DNA of 64,000 nucleotides, taken from positions 1,379,158-1,443,157 of the forward strand of contig ML976983.1 of the NCBI GenBank assembly GCA_010015675.1. The letters run 5' to 3'. Every line of letters begins with the position of its first letter. The first letter of the stretch is position 1. The position numbers were made by a program, and so were the translations under genes. The notes beneath the pieces were generated by a model. That model was not told where the DNA came from, made no database searches, and was given only the letters and a program-made list of their open reading frames with translations. Source of the stretch: Byssothecium circinans. Lineage: Eukaryota > Ascomycota > Dothideomycetes > Pleosporales > Massarinaceae. This document shows, one piece after another, positions 44,116 through 55,171 of the stretch.

Positions 44116-45246
44116 TCATTCCGCTGTAAGCACCTGGCTCCCTCTCAAGCCATCAATAGCAGCCACAATGCCATCCGCGACCTCGCCAACTCTGCCCTTC
44201 AGACCCTCCATATCCAATTGGGCCAGCGCTCGGTTCATTGGCTCCATAACTTCTTCATCCTGCACCGTCTCTGACATGATTTGTCCTTCGGTCTCCCAAT
44301 AGCTGTTCCTCATGTGCCTCAGCGCCGGGTCACGATGGACCGAGTTGTTCACCAAGCCTAACGCGCGCAATTTGTTCAATGTGTCCTCGGCGCTCTTAGT
44401 CGCAGATTCGAGCCGTTGTGCCATGGACGGCGGCTTAGCAAGCCAGCGGTTTGTACTCGTGAGCCAAAGGACTGCGCCGAGCACACTGTCCACGACCACG
44501 AAACTGATGTAGCGATATATCCTCAACTTCCAGTGCACAAAGTCAATATCCTGGAGCACCCTTGCTCGCCTGTTCAGTGATAGGTCGTATGTCCCCAAAT
44601 ACCACGCTTCCGACACCATGAGTACAAGCCCTGCGATGGTCGCGTGGATGCGGAAGCGGGAGCCCTCGGGGCCGACGAGCGAAGACGTAGAGAGGCCGAG
44701 GACGACGAGGTGGGCGAGGTGCGGGATGAGGAGCTTCGGTAAGCTGTAGAGGAAATAGTTCAGCTGATCCTTGCCGCCTTCCGACGTCGTGCACCAGATG
44801 CAGTTCAGCAGCGTGTCGGGCCCGAAAGCCAGGTACAGCAGCTTGTTCGACGGCAATGTCGCAAAGCGCTCCCGCAACCGCCCATCGTCCTCATCCAGCT
44901 CCCGCAGTGCCGAGAGTCGCGAAAACAGTGTGTTCGCCTCAATCTGCAACCGACTGCCCGTCTTCATAAACACATTCTCAGGGGAGAAGCGCGGCAGGCT
45001 CAGCACCAGGTATACCACCACGCTCGCGAAGAGGAGGTTGAGGGCGCGCTGGACTTTCGGCGGTGTCGGGCGTACGGGGATGCTTCGCGAGACGGCGCGG
45101 GACGTGTTGAACAGCTGGATGACTTTGGGGAGGACGAAGGGCCCGAAGATGATGAGCAGCGTGTGGAGTTGCGCGGGGAGGAAGGTGAGGCGCGGGACTA
45201 TGACGTAGGAGAAGATGAGGAGGACGATGTTCTGCCAGCTAAACAT
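44116..45246 (-). CDS. fungal multi-pass membrane protein, unknown function
   Basis: Intronless, 376 aa. Hydrophobic helices at about residues 5-20, 28-45, 68-83, 168-185, 198-216 and 245-262 make it a multi-pass membrane protein. The C-terminal 110 residues are soluble and helical (AQRLESATKSAEDTLNKLRAL, then RHMRNSYWETEGQIMSETVQDEEV). Family-like segments such as LLYLAFGPDTLLNCIWCT and HWKLRIYRYISFVVVDSVLG suggest a conserved fungal family, but I cannot name it. No signal peptide apart from the first helix. Divergent or parallel partners give no functional hint. Confidence 0.75.
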   Translation of the reverse strand: MFSWQNIVLLIFSYVIVPRLTFLPAQLHTLLIIFGPFVLPKVIQLFNTSRAVSRSIPVRPTPPKVQRALNLLFASVVVYLVLSLPRFSPENVFMKTGSRLQIEANTLFSRLSALRELDEDDGRLRERFATLPSNKLLYLAFGPDTLLNCIWCTTSEGGKDQLNYFLYSLPKLLIPHLAHLVVLGLSTSSLVGPEGSRFRIHATIAGLVLMVSEAWYLGTYDLSLNRRARVLQDIDFVHWKLRIYRYISFVVVDSVLGAVLWLTSTNRWLAKPPSMAQRLESATKSAEDTLNKLRALGLVNNSVHRDPALRHMRNSYWETEGQIMSETVQDEEVMEPMNRALAQLDMEGLKGRVGEVADGIVAAIDGLRGSQVLTAE

Positions 45247-46080
45247 GGTGGCGAAGAGGAAGAGGAAGAGGAAGTTGTAAAGAGCGGAGGGGGCGCATTA
45301 GAGCGACGTGAAGGAGGAAAGTGCGGGTGACGTGAAGAGGAGTGCGATGCTGATGCGTCGAGAACAAAGATCTGGCAAGTACAGCTAGGGTTTAAAAGCG
45401 CTAGCCGTGTTGGAAATAGCCCCCTCACCAGCAAGGCCCCATCTCCAACTTCGACCGGCCTTTATCCTCCGCCCACGCCAAATACTTATACCCACTCGGA
45501 TACTTCCGTACCTCATCCTCCGGGATCTCAAAGCCCTCCCACAGCCATGACAGCCTGTGATTGGGTAGTCCGTCAAAATAATGTTACAGACGGAAGAATA
45601 CTCAAGCCACAGCAAATTATACAAACAACTTGATCTTATCGCATGGTCAAGCAAATACTGCCTTTTGATCTCCAGGATCAGTGTCCCCGCAATAATCGAC
45701 TACCCCAGGCTTAGCCTCCATTACCACACGAGGGAGAGCAATAACATTGGTGTTGTTCCTCCAATACCAGAATTATCCGACGACCCCCCTGTGATATAAC
45801 CAACGGCCAAGGTGACTTCCTTCCTGGAATGACATACGAACTGTCCACGCGGAATCAATTTCGTCTAAAATCCGCCTAAGAGAGTCCACTATCTAGATGA
45901 GCTCGACGCAATCGAGCTTGTCATAGGGCAATCCATACGTCTTGTGACTTGGCATAAGATTGGAGCTTGAAGGAGTTAAAAAACCAATGCAGTATACAAG
46001 ATGGCCGCCGACCAGGTTCATCAGACCCTCAAGCCGATTGCAAACTCCAATTCCAAGCCTAAACCCACTTGCAGTCCATT
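45247..46080. other. intergenic upstream of pectate lyase 2
   Basis: No supported gene in about 830 bp between the divergent membrane-protein and pectate-lyase genes. No clear TATA box. Confidence 0.4.
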
Positions 46081-47406
46081 ATGAAATTCTCCGCGTCCCT
46101 GCTCGTACTTTTGGCATCAGTCGTCTCGGCCTCGCCAACACCATCCTCCCAGGAAGGAGCAGCCAAGGTGCTTGAGAAGAGAGCGAGCATCACCGATGCA
46201 GCAAACATTGGCTATGCTACGCAGAATGGCGGGTGGGCTTACAAAAGGTCATTCCATCATCACTCATGGCTGATAAGTGCGCAGAACCAAGGGAGGTGCT
46301 GGTGGCCCAACCACAACCGTCAGCACACTGCCTCAGCTGTCGGCAGCAGCAGCAGCCTCGGGACCACTCGTCATTGTAGTGCAGGGCGCCATCAGCGGCG
46401 CGGCAAAGGTTAATGTCACTTCAGACAAGACCGTTGTCGGCAAGGCTGGTAGCTGTAAGTACATGCTCCTGTCCATGCGTACCTTTTGCGCGCCATCACA
46501 TGTTCACCGACGCTCACTATGCAATGCTAGCTCTAACCGGCATTGGCCTTACCATTTTGGGCCAGAAGAATGTGATCGTCAGAAACCTGAAGATTTCCAA
46601 GGTGCTTGCTGCATACGGCGACGGCATCACGATCAACCTGTCCACCAACGTATGGGTTGACCACTGCGATTTGTCTGGCGATGAGACCGTTGGAAAAGTT
46701 AGCAATTGCGACCACAACATGTGAGAAATACGCTAATTTGCCCACAGGATACCTATGATGGTCTTGTAGATCTCTCTCATGCGGCTGACTTCGTCACGAT
46801 TTCCCACACATACCTCCACAACCACGTGAGTCCTGAGCGCTCTTGCCACAAGTCTTCATGCGAAAGGGCGATCTCACACGCTAACCATCTGGATTGTTAG
46901 TCCAAAGGCACACTCGTTGGCCACAGCGATAAGAACGCGGCAGAAGATACCGGCCACCTCCGCGTAACGTATGCGAATAACCACTTCTACAAGGTTGACT
47001 CTCGAGGCCCTCTAATCCGCTTTGGAACTGGCCACATTTTCAACAACTACTACAACGAGCAGTCCACCGGAGTCAACACACGGATGAATGCTCAAGTCCT
47101 TGTACAAAGCTCCGTCTTCGAGAACAGCGGTAAGAAAATGGTATACAGCGAGTCCAGCAGTTCAATTGGGTACGTCAACATGTCTTGGAAGATCGAAAAC
47201 ACAGGCTTTTTGAATGAATGAAGGCTGACGTTAACACCTTCAGATACGCTGTTGTCGCCGACACCATCTTTGGTGGCCAGAGTGCCAATACTGCGGAACA
47301 GGGCAAGCTTAGCGCAAGCAGTTTCCCTTACACGTACTCGCTGCTGGGTTCGGCCAACGTCAAGGCTTCGGTCACTATGGAAGCTGGCCAAACTCTTGCA
47401 TTTTAA
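46081..47406 (+). CDS. secreted pectate lyase, PL1 family, second gene
   Basis: Six exons (46081-46232, 46285-46454, 46531-46697, 46748-46825, 46901-47169, 47244-47406) all join in frame to 332 aa. A signal peptide (about 1-18, VVSA-SP) and a likely KR processing site (LEKR near 37) precede the mature enzyme. Motifs: IGYATQNGG/TKGGAGGPTT at the start, NVWVDHCDLSG (Ca-binding Asp region), YDGLVDLSHAADFVTISHTY, and VDSRGPLIRFGTGHIFNNYY with the R-x-P-x-x-R catalytic motif. It would cut polygalacturonate outside the cell. Intron density is far higher than in the first PL1 gene (two introns), so the two are not a recent duplication. Confidence 0.93.
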
Positions 47407-48638
47407 GGACGCGTGACTCTAGGTGTCGCTTACTTGGGTGAGAGGTTTCTTGTAAATATTTTGATAAAGACGTTAAGTTGGATAAGTCGGGAAAGCTACA
47501 AGTGTTTCAATCCCTCATTTTGGCAATTGAAAGGCTGCCGAAATCCGCCGATACCAAGAACTGTGACACTAATATTCACCGAGGAAACGCAGGCTTGGAA
47601 CGCCCGTTGCTAACTGATGATGTGGCGCCTCAAGTAGGAGGGACTCCTCGAGACCTTGTCAGCTAAAAATGCTAGGCAATCTCCCGAGAATTATATTTCC
47701 TTCTTACGCTTGCCCACTTGCTAGATCTACCCTTATCAAGCCTTGCGCATGGCAACCAACCCGCTAACCTGCTCATTCTCTGCATGATCCAAAAGCACCC
47801 CATCGTTGGCAGGTGCTCATTGTTCTTTATTGCGAACTTACCAGCCTTAGCCTGCATACACACCCCCATGAAGTAGTCCCGCTGAGGCGATGACATAGAG
47901 CACCGGTGAGAAATAATGGACCGTACAATATAGGGTCGTAACTCTATGTCTAGGGACTTTTGACTCCTTTTTAAGAGGGTCTCTGTCGCCGTTTTTGGAG
48001 CCACTTGCACCTAAACTGCCAAGTCCAACCCCTGCAACCTGCACGTATTGCCTAGCTCCTGCACCGCCCTCGCTGTGTAACGCTTTGCCAGCATAGCCTC
48101 TTATTGCTTTCACCGCATTAGAACACAAGGCAGGGGCCGTAAGGCTCGATTTCTCTATACCAACAGCCTATTTGGCCTTCGTAGTCCGAAAAGGTGCATG
48201 CAGATGAGGCAACCTATAAATCAGAGTGACAAGACTCGTGTGCTGCGGTGCGGGGGAACACACGGTGCCAACCCCCCATTACACTATATATTACGGGGCT
48301 GGACATGCCTGGGAGTTGCGTTAAAATGCGCACAACGGGAAAAGTGGCAGGTTAGCATGCAGGACGTAGGGGCCGGATGACTGCATTTGCGTCTCAAAAT
48401 AAACATAATGAGCAGAGCCGAGAAGTGAAAATCCCCAATTGGCGCAGGGATGCTGTTACTCGGAATATTTGTGTTTGCTTGCTCACCCACCATAATGGCC
48501 TGCCCGCGACATCACATTTCCGGGTGGAGGATGCTGGCACAGATATAAACTGGAGCTTCCACCCAGAGGCTCTCATCTCCGCTGTCACTTCCATTTTCGA
48601 TTAGTTTCTGCGATTACCATCTCGGGGCATATTCCATA
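47407..48638. other. intergenic; possible repeat relic
   Basis: About 1.2 kb without a secure gene. A 112-codon reverse frame at 47672-48010 and neighbouring frames show no known domain. The segment could be a decayed repeat, but I see no terminal repeats. Confidence 0.35.
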
Positions 48639-50031
48639 ATGGAGGCATTCTACCATTCACTCACGCCTGCCCAGAAAGAAGAGTTCCTGAATGGTCCAGG
48701 ACTTATGCCTCCCCTAGGCGTAAGGCCTAATTTCGATGATCCACCCAATAGGAACGCGTTATGCTATAGCGTCCTGCTGCTGAGCATATGCGTCTCTACC
48801 ATCGTCGTCCTGGTGCGAACGTGGGCAAGGATTTTCTGCATCAAGAAATTCAGGCTTGAAGACTGTAAGTATTCTAGGCTTGGTTTATTGGCATTTCTAA
48901 TAATATTCAGTCTTCATGATAGCTGCATTGGTAAGAGAACGTATACGCACCTTCTGGCCGTGTCTAATGCGCGTCATCTAGGCCATTTATGCAGGCTTCA
49001 TCTATATCGTATGGGTTTGCTATCTCCATCCCGGGAGTTTCGTCCATCAATGGAATGTGCGCGTGAAAGACCTGAAGCCATTTTTCGAGGTGAGGAACGT
49101 CATGTCGGAGGAGATCAAATACTAACGTCACCCAGAATATCAATGTAGCTTCCATTCTCTACGGTGTTGCTCTATTGCTTCTGAAAGTCGCCATCTTCCT
49201 TGACTGGATCCACATGTTTGGGGGATCCCAAGGCATTCGTGGTGGCTTCTACTGGGCATGTATCGGCAACATTGTCGTGAACTTCGTCTTCTACACTGCC
49301 CTAATTTTCGTAACGATATTTGCCTGTACACCGAGATCCAAGATCTGGAATCATTTTGAAGAAGGCACCTGCATCAACATTTTCGCCGTTAACGTTGCTT
49401 CCAGCGTCTTCAACTTCGTGCTTGACCTAGTCATGCTAGGGATGCCTCAGAGAGTTATCTGGAGGCTTCAACTTTCGACGAAGAAAAAAGTCGCAATTTC
49501 CCTGTTGTTTGCGGTTGGAGTCTTGTAAGTCGACCGACCTCCCCATGCGAAACATGACTCACGGTTGATAGTGGTTGTGTTTGCGGAGCACTGCGTATCG
49601 TGTACTCGATCCCCTTCATGAAATCTCCCGACAAGTCATACACCGTTTCGTCCTTCGCACTTTCGGGGATGGGTGAAATGATGGCCGGTTTCCTCGTCCT
49701 TTGCGTACCTTCCATGCCCAAGCTAGTGAAGAACACAACCTTCCTTAAGAAAATCTCCGAAAGGTTACAATTATGGATGAATTCACCGTTGGACGAGCAA
49801 GCCAAAAATTCGCGAATGGGACTACCGTCGTGGATACGCGCTCAGGGCGAACGACATGCGACGAGACGGAGGCCGGAAGATACCACCTACAGTGAGCCGG
49901 GTGAGCACATCCCAACGACTGTTTCAATTACCCACAAGCCATCTCAGTCGATCATGAATGCGAAGAATGGGTCAGTGGGAAATAATTCAAATGATTCATC
50001 GGTAGAGTTTATTACGATGCAACAGGTTTGA
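48639..50031 (+). CDS. PTH11/rhodopsin-like seven-helix membrane protein
   Basis: Five exons (48639-48864, 48911-48930, 48982-49089, 49136-49524, 49572-50031) give 400 aa; exon 2 is only 20 nt. Seven hydrophobic helices are visible, beginning LCYSVLLLSICVSTIVVLVRTWARI. The segment after helix 1 (FRLEDFFMIAALAIYAGFIY) follows the pattern of the fungal rhodopsin/SAT4 family. Central segments ASILYGVALLLLKVAIFLDW and FVFYTALIFVTIFACTPRSKIW precede an NHFEEGTCIN loop, and LSTKKKVAISLLFAVGVLGCVCGALRIVY forms helices 6-7. A soluble Ser/Thr/Asn-rich tail of about 110 residues follows. Relatives include Pth11-type surface sensors in plant pathogens; ligand and partner are unknown. Confidence 0.85.
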
Positions 50032-50056
50032 TTTGGAGACGCTTTTAGGATTCGTT

Positions 50057-50236
50057 TGTTGTACAGAATGCAAGTAGCCGCCTCAAGTGGGATAGGCATG
50101 CTAAAAACGCTAGTATATGTAGCTTTTCCTCTAGAAGCTTTCCATTTGCTATATATACTCCTGCTTGTGCAGTGTGTCTTATTCTTGTCTCGAACAGCCG
50201 TAGATTATTGCTCCGAACCCTTGCTCTCTGGATCTT
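50057..50236. repeat. 180-bp dispersed repeat, copy 1
   Basis: Matches 53507-53688 over its whole length with about 19 substitutions by eye (mostly transitions) and one 2-bp indel. It overlaps the last codons and stop of the membrane-protein gene on the minus strand. No terminal inverted repeats are seen. Confidence 0.85.
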
Positions 50237-52536
50237 GCGCAATATAACTCGCCTGACCCTTTTGCCTCCTCAATATTCTCCGTAAAAACATTTTAACCTT
50301 CCGCAAGGCCTCCTTCTGGACCTCATCCGGCGCCGTCCCAGCCCTCAAAGCCATCCTGCCATTCACTAAGCTCGCCGTAAGGCTTCGCCTCCTACTCGTC
50401 ATAATGTGCAAAACCTCCGGATCCCCGGATGCCCGCACGATATCCCGAAAGGTTTTGTCAGCTAGGACACCATCCACCATGTACGAGTAGAACCCAAAGA
50501 CAACGATGGTGAGGGCGAAAACGTTGGCAAGAGCGTAGGGTATGAAAAGGGCTTGGCTTTGGTAAGCGTATCGGTTAACAGGATGGGTAACTTGTACGGA
50601 AATGGGTTTAGTGTCGCTGGAGAATGTCAATGGTATGGTGTGCATGGAAGACGGTGTGACTTACGTGAGTAGGTCATTCCACATTAGACTGACGCTCATG
50701 TTGAAACTCAATTCCTCGATGAGCACGTCCAGTGTTCTGTTCCGCGCTATGGATTTATCCATCAATCTCTGGTCACTTAAAGTCCCGTTGCCCTCGGGAT
50801 TCTTGTACAGTTTTTTCTCTTCGTTTAGTTCAAAAAAGGCATCTAGGTCGAGGCTACCAAGTAGACTTGTACGCTGGATTTGAGACTCCAGGGCGCCAAA
50901 CTGCGGCGCACCCGACGGTATCGAGAGAGGAGAGGATCGGTTGAAGGCGGTGTTGACATACCAGGAGAACTTGCCCACGAGCTGGTCGCATAGTGCAGTC
51001 ATAAAAGCTGAGTATGCGTGCTGTGCCATGTTTGAGATAGAAGAAGGGTTGTCGTTTGGGTACGGCACCAGTCCAATGGTAGTGTACGATCCAGTGATGT
51101 TTTGAATGCCATGGCTGTGCTCCACATGCATATGGTAAGTGGTGTTATAGAGGCTGCAGACCATAAAGTGTCGCTGTTTGATTCTACTCCCAGACGCGTC
51201 AATGGACGGACGAAGAAAGGTCATCCAAAGTTCATTCGAGCCGTTGGAGGGATATTGCTGCCGGGGCATGGTGCCTGGCACCAGACCTCCTGAACTGTTG
51301 TATGTGGGTACAAAGCTGTAATATACGTTCTCTGTGGCGACCACGATCTTGTCGCTGTGCCTCATCTCTTCCTCTCGTAGGTTGGTGATGAGCTCGATAG
51401 CTGTCGCGTTGGCTTCCAAGCATTGAACGACAGGCGCGAAGAAATCAAAGGAATAAGCTGACGTGTTGTGTAGTGGCTTTAAAGGGAGTATCTCGCCAAG
51501 AGATGCTGTGGCCTGAAATTTAAGATGCAAAGTCAGCAAAGCTCATCTAGAGTTCTTCCTCTACGTGTTGTTCAAGGTAAATATCGCATCACCTTGGGAT
51601 CACGATGCAACTTTGTAACTCGGAACTACGTACCGCTGCAATAGTGCTGAGGATAGTGCGCGGTCCCGTGAAAATCCTATTAGCATCGTCCAGATACTGC
51701 GTCCTGTTGATTTGAGACGGTGGTGAATATGCGTACTTGTGACCCACACTACTATTTGCAATGTTTGGATACGGCACTGGAAGGGTCAACGTCTCCATGT
51801 TGCTGCTCTGATACACAAATAGTGTCGCAGGCGTAAAAAAGGGTGGAAGCAAGAGGCTCCATGCAAAAGCCGCCATGATGGACCCAATCCGCAACTTCTG
51901 CAGCATTTCCAGATTCAGCAAAGACCAAATTCGAAGATCGACTCCAAAAGCGGCGTCGAGAGCCGAAGGAGTCAGTCCAACCTCATCTTTCTTCAGTGTA
52001 CGCCATAACCTGGGACAGAAAGGCATGATTAGCTTCTGCATTCTGGCAATCAATATACTGCGAGCCGCTCACCACTGGGTATATGCAATCCAGCAGCTCC
52101 CGCCCAAGAATATTTGAGCCAAAAACGCAAAGGCTGTTCCGAAGCTAAAATATGTCAACATCGTTGATGCTGGAACAACTAATGCGGGTACAGACCGTAA
52201 CTTCTGCTCCTGTGCATCAGGATTGCCGACTATCTTGCCAGCTAGACGTGCATAGAAAATGCAGTGCGCAAGACTCATAGCAAAGCCTATTGCAAAGAAC
52301 ATGGCCATCAGAAGCGGCGACTTCCAACGATGTATGCGACGTTCCGTCCAGCTAGCCTGTCCGGGCTCTGCATGCTCTATGGATTCACGGGAGCGTTCCG
52401 AGCCGACCTCGTCAGGTGGAATAACTGAAGAAATGGAACTACTAGAAGTAGCAGGAGGAGTGATTTCATTCGTCGCATTGCGTGGGACCTGCAAGTTCTC
52501 CGCGGTCCATTGTGAAAGCTCTTGATCGGCTGCCAT
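50205..52536 (-). CDS. large glycosylated membrane protein, fungal unknown family
   Basis: Four exons (52073-52536, 51634-52009, 50665-51512, 50205-50616) join in frame to 699 aa. The N-terminal 70 residues are polar. Two hydrophobic helices follow (about 75-95 and 118-140), then a third (about 190-212). A large loop of about 330 residues has many N-x-S/T sites (NSSV, NRT, NTS, NGS, NTT, NIT, NRSS) and so lies outside the cell or in the lumen. A last helix (about 565-590) leads to a basic cytosolic tail. This layout is common to a broad fungal family of unknown role, sometimes with 'deformylase-like' labels that I would not trust. The final residues (DPESKGSEQ) and the stop lie inside a repeat shared with the gene at 53.7 kb. 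Confidence 0.75.
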
Positions 52537-53506
52537 GATAGACCGGTGATGGAAATTATTTTTGGTAGTGAGCGTTAATCAGTCGCAAAGGTACTTGTCA
52601 CCATATATAATATGTTCTCGTATCCAAGTGAGATATATGGTCAACGTAGCTATGGGGCGGCGTTTGCCGTTCCTTTTGCCTTTGACGGATGTCTGCCTCG
52701 TGTGGATAAACTCTAGCACGATACAGGCGAAAATTTTCCTTATCGCGGAGAAAATGCTAATACGAGTTGTTGTGCTAGGTCGCTAGCTCTATAATGCTGG
52801 CAGAATATCTCGCTGTATCTGCTTTGAGAGGTGAGGTTTGACCGGGGCGAGCGGTGCTCCGCCACCGCCACAATATAACCATAAGTTAATGCATGTTATG
52901 TTCTCCTCGTTCTCCTCGTTCTTCAATATTGGAAAGGCTGAGCATGCGACAGCGAGCCGACGTCCCGTCTTCGAATGTGACCAATGGCGAACGAACCGAG
53001 AGAACGTGGGAAGAAATAGGGTTACCACGACGAGTAAACCCGTGCGACTCCCGTAGCATGCATAGCGGCGACTTTTGTCAAGCAGACGATGAATGTTGAC
53101 GCAGCTCTCTGCATACCTAACGTGCCCGCTATAACCGAAAAGCTACCACGGGTCATATAGATACGTCCCAACCTTTTTGTCCTATAGCAACTCACACCAC
53201 AGCATTTCCACGGTGAGCTCAAGCAGTCACCTACCGAGTGGTCAGCAGACGATCACCACCCATTCATTGTAAGTTGATGGAGAAAGAAGGAGTGGCCGTA
53301 ACGGTCATGAGACGCCATCGTGTTCGAGCTTGATTGCATATAATCGTCTCTCATAACATAAAGATGGGTGCTCCACGACCTCCCTCTCGCACAACTGCTG
53401 TGTGCCCCTTCTGATACTTGAGGATCGTACGCACGTATATTTAGTGTTGGATTTGTGGTGGGATTGACGAAAAGGCAAGCGGAATCGTGATGTTGTATAT
53501 TTGTCG
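52537..53506. other. intergenic, no gene seen
   Basis: Nearly 1 kb upstream of the membrane-protein gene, with only overlapping short frames. AT-rich at 52560-52780. Confidence 0.4.
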
Positions 53507-53688
53507 TGTTGTACAGAATGCAAGTAGCCACCTCAAGTAGATTAGGTATGCTAAAAACGCTAGTGTATGTAGCTTTGCCTCTAGAAGCTTTCCATTTGCC
53601 ACATATACTCCTAATCTTGTGCAGTGTGTCTTGTTCTTGTCTTGAATAGCCGTTGATCATCGCTCTGAACCCTTGTTCTCTGGATCTT
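53507..53688. repeat. 180-bp dispersed repeat, copy 2
   Basis: Second copy of the repeat at 50057-50236. It lies in the same orientation and again covers the stop codon and last residues of a minus-strand gene, here the PET191-like one. Confidence 0.85.
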
Positions 53689-54104
53689 CGTCTCCCTTCG
53701 TTTCCTTGACGTCCTTATACGGCCGTCCCGCATATAGCATGTATCCTTTCTCTTCAATTGTTCCCGCCTTTTCATCCGCCTCCGCTCTTCCCTGCCCAAA
53801 CTCGCCGGTCTCCAACTGTCCTTGTACGGCAATTGGTCGATTGCCTCGAAACCGTTTGCGCATATCCATCATGCCCTTCTTACACTCTGCGTAGCCTTTT
53901 TGCAGCTGTTGGCATTGTGTGGGAAGTGTGTATTTGAGCGGCGGGCGGAGACGGTCGCTGGGAGAGTTGCGCTCGACCATGATGCAGTCGCTATTCTGGA
54001 GGCAGAACATTGAAGGCCAGAGCGGCACCTGCACGTGATTAGTTTGAGCATATTGCAAATTGGAAAGAACGGAACATACGAATATCTTTACATGATTGCG
54101 GCAT
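53657..54104 (-). CDS. PET191: PET191/COA5-like cytochrome c oxidase assembly factor, apparently disrupted
   Basis: Exon 1 (54080-54104) encodes MPQSCKDI plus a split Arg codon; the intron (GTATGT donor, GCAG acceptor) leads to 54028. The family is recognised by CLQNSDCIMVERN, LPTQCQQLQKGYAECKKG and MMDMRKRFRGNRP; members are small Cys-rich mitochondrial proteins needed to assemble cytochrome oxidase. After the splice the frame reads R-A-A-L-A as expected. It then runs FNVLPPE and a stop, while CLQNSDC lies in another frame: about 10 nt stand where 3 are expected (net +7). In addition the family's S-D-C-L step is SDRL here, losing one conserved Cys. The last residues (DPENKGSER) come from the shared 180-bp repeat. 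Either a pseudogene with a working copy elsewhere, or sequence error. Confidence 0.7.
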
Positions 54105-54354
54105 CTTGACTGTGTGGGGTTATGCGGAAATACGCGATGCGACACCACAAAAACCGTCGGCGATACGGCGCGCTAAACGCCGACGACGGCAGGAACGTGA
54201 GCGCTATCTCATGCTACGATAACGGACGTCGTAGCTTCCTTATCACAAGCGCGACGTAATGATCCGATTTGCGGTCTCGTCGCCGTCCAGTCTCGACTCT
54301 ACACTGTCAATTGGGTTCGTTGGGACATTCGCATTCACCACACACAACACCGTT

Positions 54355-54765
54355 ATGGCGTTCCATATTCCCTTTCCTCTCGCGCTTGCACATTCGCGAA
54401 TACGTCGTCCTCTTTCTGTCAATCTTCCTCATTGGCCTCGAATCCTTAATCGCTGTCATCACCATCGCCCTCCCGTCGCCAATCATCAACGTCTGCTACC
54501 GACTCACACGCCGCATATGGAACCAGCTGTCGTCTCTGTCTTCGAAATGATCACGTGAGAGAAAGTAAGGCGTGTGGACTGCTATTGCGGACGCGAGCGA
54601 CTTCACAGAGCTGTGCGAGCTATATAGGTCCTACGGCGACGAGCACATAGTTCAGATAGGAGATGGATACCTGTTGGGTGTGCACCGCTTGGGATAGAAA
54701 CCAGGCGAAGAAGGGTTGAGGGTGAATAGCAGAACAGAGGGCAGTGTAAAGAAGAAAGTGGTGTT
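54355..54765 (+). pseudogene. triacylglycerol / steryl-ester lipase pseudogene, N-terminal part
   Basis: ATG 54355 starts MAFHIPFPLAL. After one extra base near 54390 the frame continues HIREYVVLFLSIFLIGLESL (membrane anchor) and ...ALPSPIINVCYRLTRRIW, meets TGA (54548), then reads SRERK, TAA, GVWTAIADASDFTELCELYR and GDEHIVQIGDGYLLGVHRLG, TAG, KPGEEGLRVNS...VKKKVV. This is the anchor plus the start of the catalytic domain of fungal lipases related to steryl-ester hydrolases. There a 'DF.ELCE..G.E.H.VqT.DGYlL.lHRLgW' pattern is expected. The stops fit CGA-to-TGA, CAA-to-TAA and TGG-to-TAG changes. Homology fades after about 54765, before the nucleophile Ser region. Divergent from the PET191-like gene. 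Confidence 0.75.
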
Positions 54766-55171
54766 TAATGACATGATCGTCACAAGTGTGTAATTCAAGA
54801 AGTTTCGCCCAGACCTCCCTCAGAGCAATGGCACTCGACGATCGTAGCGTACTCATGGCGGACGTTAACATTCAACAAGGACGGACTTCCTGCAATAGCT
54901 ACAATGGCCAGACGCAAGGAGGCACTGTGCCCTAGCGATCAATATTTCGCTAGGCTGTCATTAAATTTCCACCCTCGATAATCCCCATAGAAGGTACGCG
55001 GAGCGTTATTGAAACCACTGTATACTCCTTTTTTCCTACAAGAACACCCATGCTCTTCTATCAGCCGCTGAAGACTTTTATATCCACTGCGTGTTCGAAG
55101 GTATACGCTTCGTCGTCGGGGTCGCACGGGTATTGCGTTCGGCTATCGGCGTCCGTGAACGCTTCTCCCAA
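54766..55171. other. intergenic; end of lipase relic
   Basis: No gene seen. Short in-frame scraps near 54790-54850 may be further lipase remains but are too weak to call. Confidence 0.35.

Noticed and set aside
44312..45208. Plus-strand frames of 66 and 145 codons
   Set aside because: Antisense to the 376-aa membrane protein gene, whose helices and length are convincing.
47672..48128. Reverse frames of 112 and 93 codons
   Set aside because: They overlap in different frames and match no family I recognise; may be a decayed repeat, but not callable.
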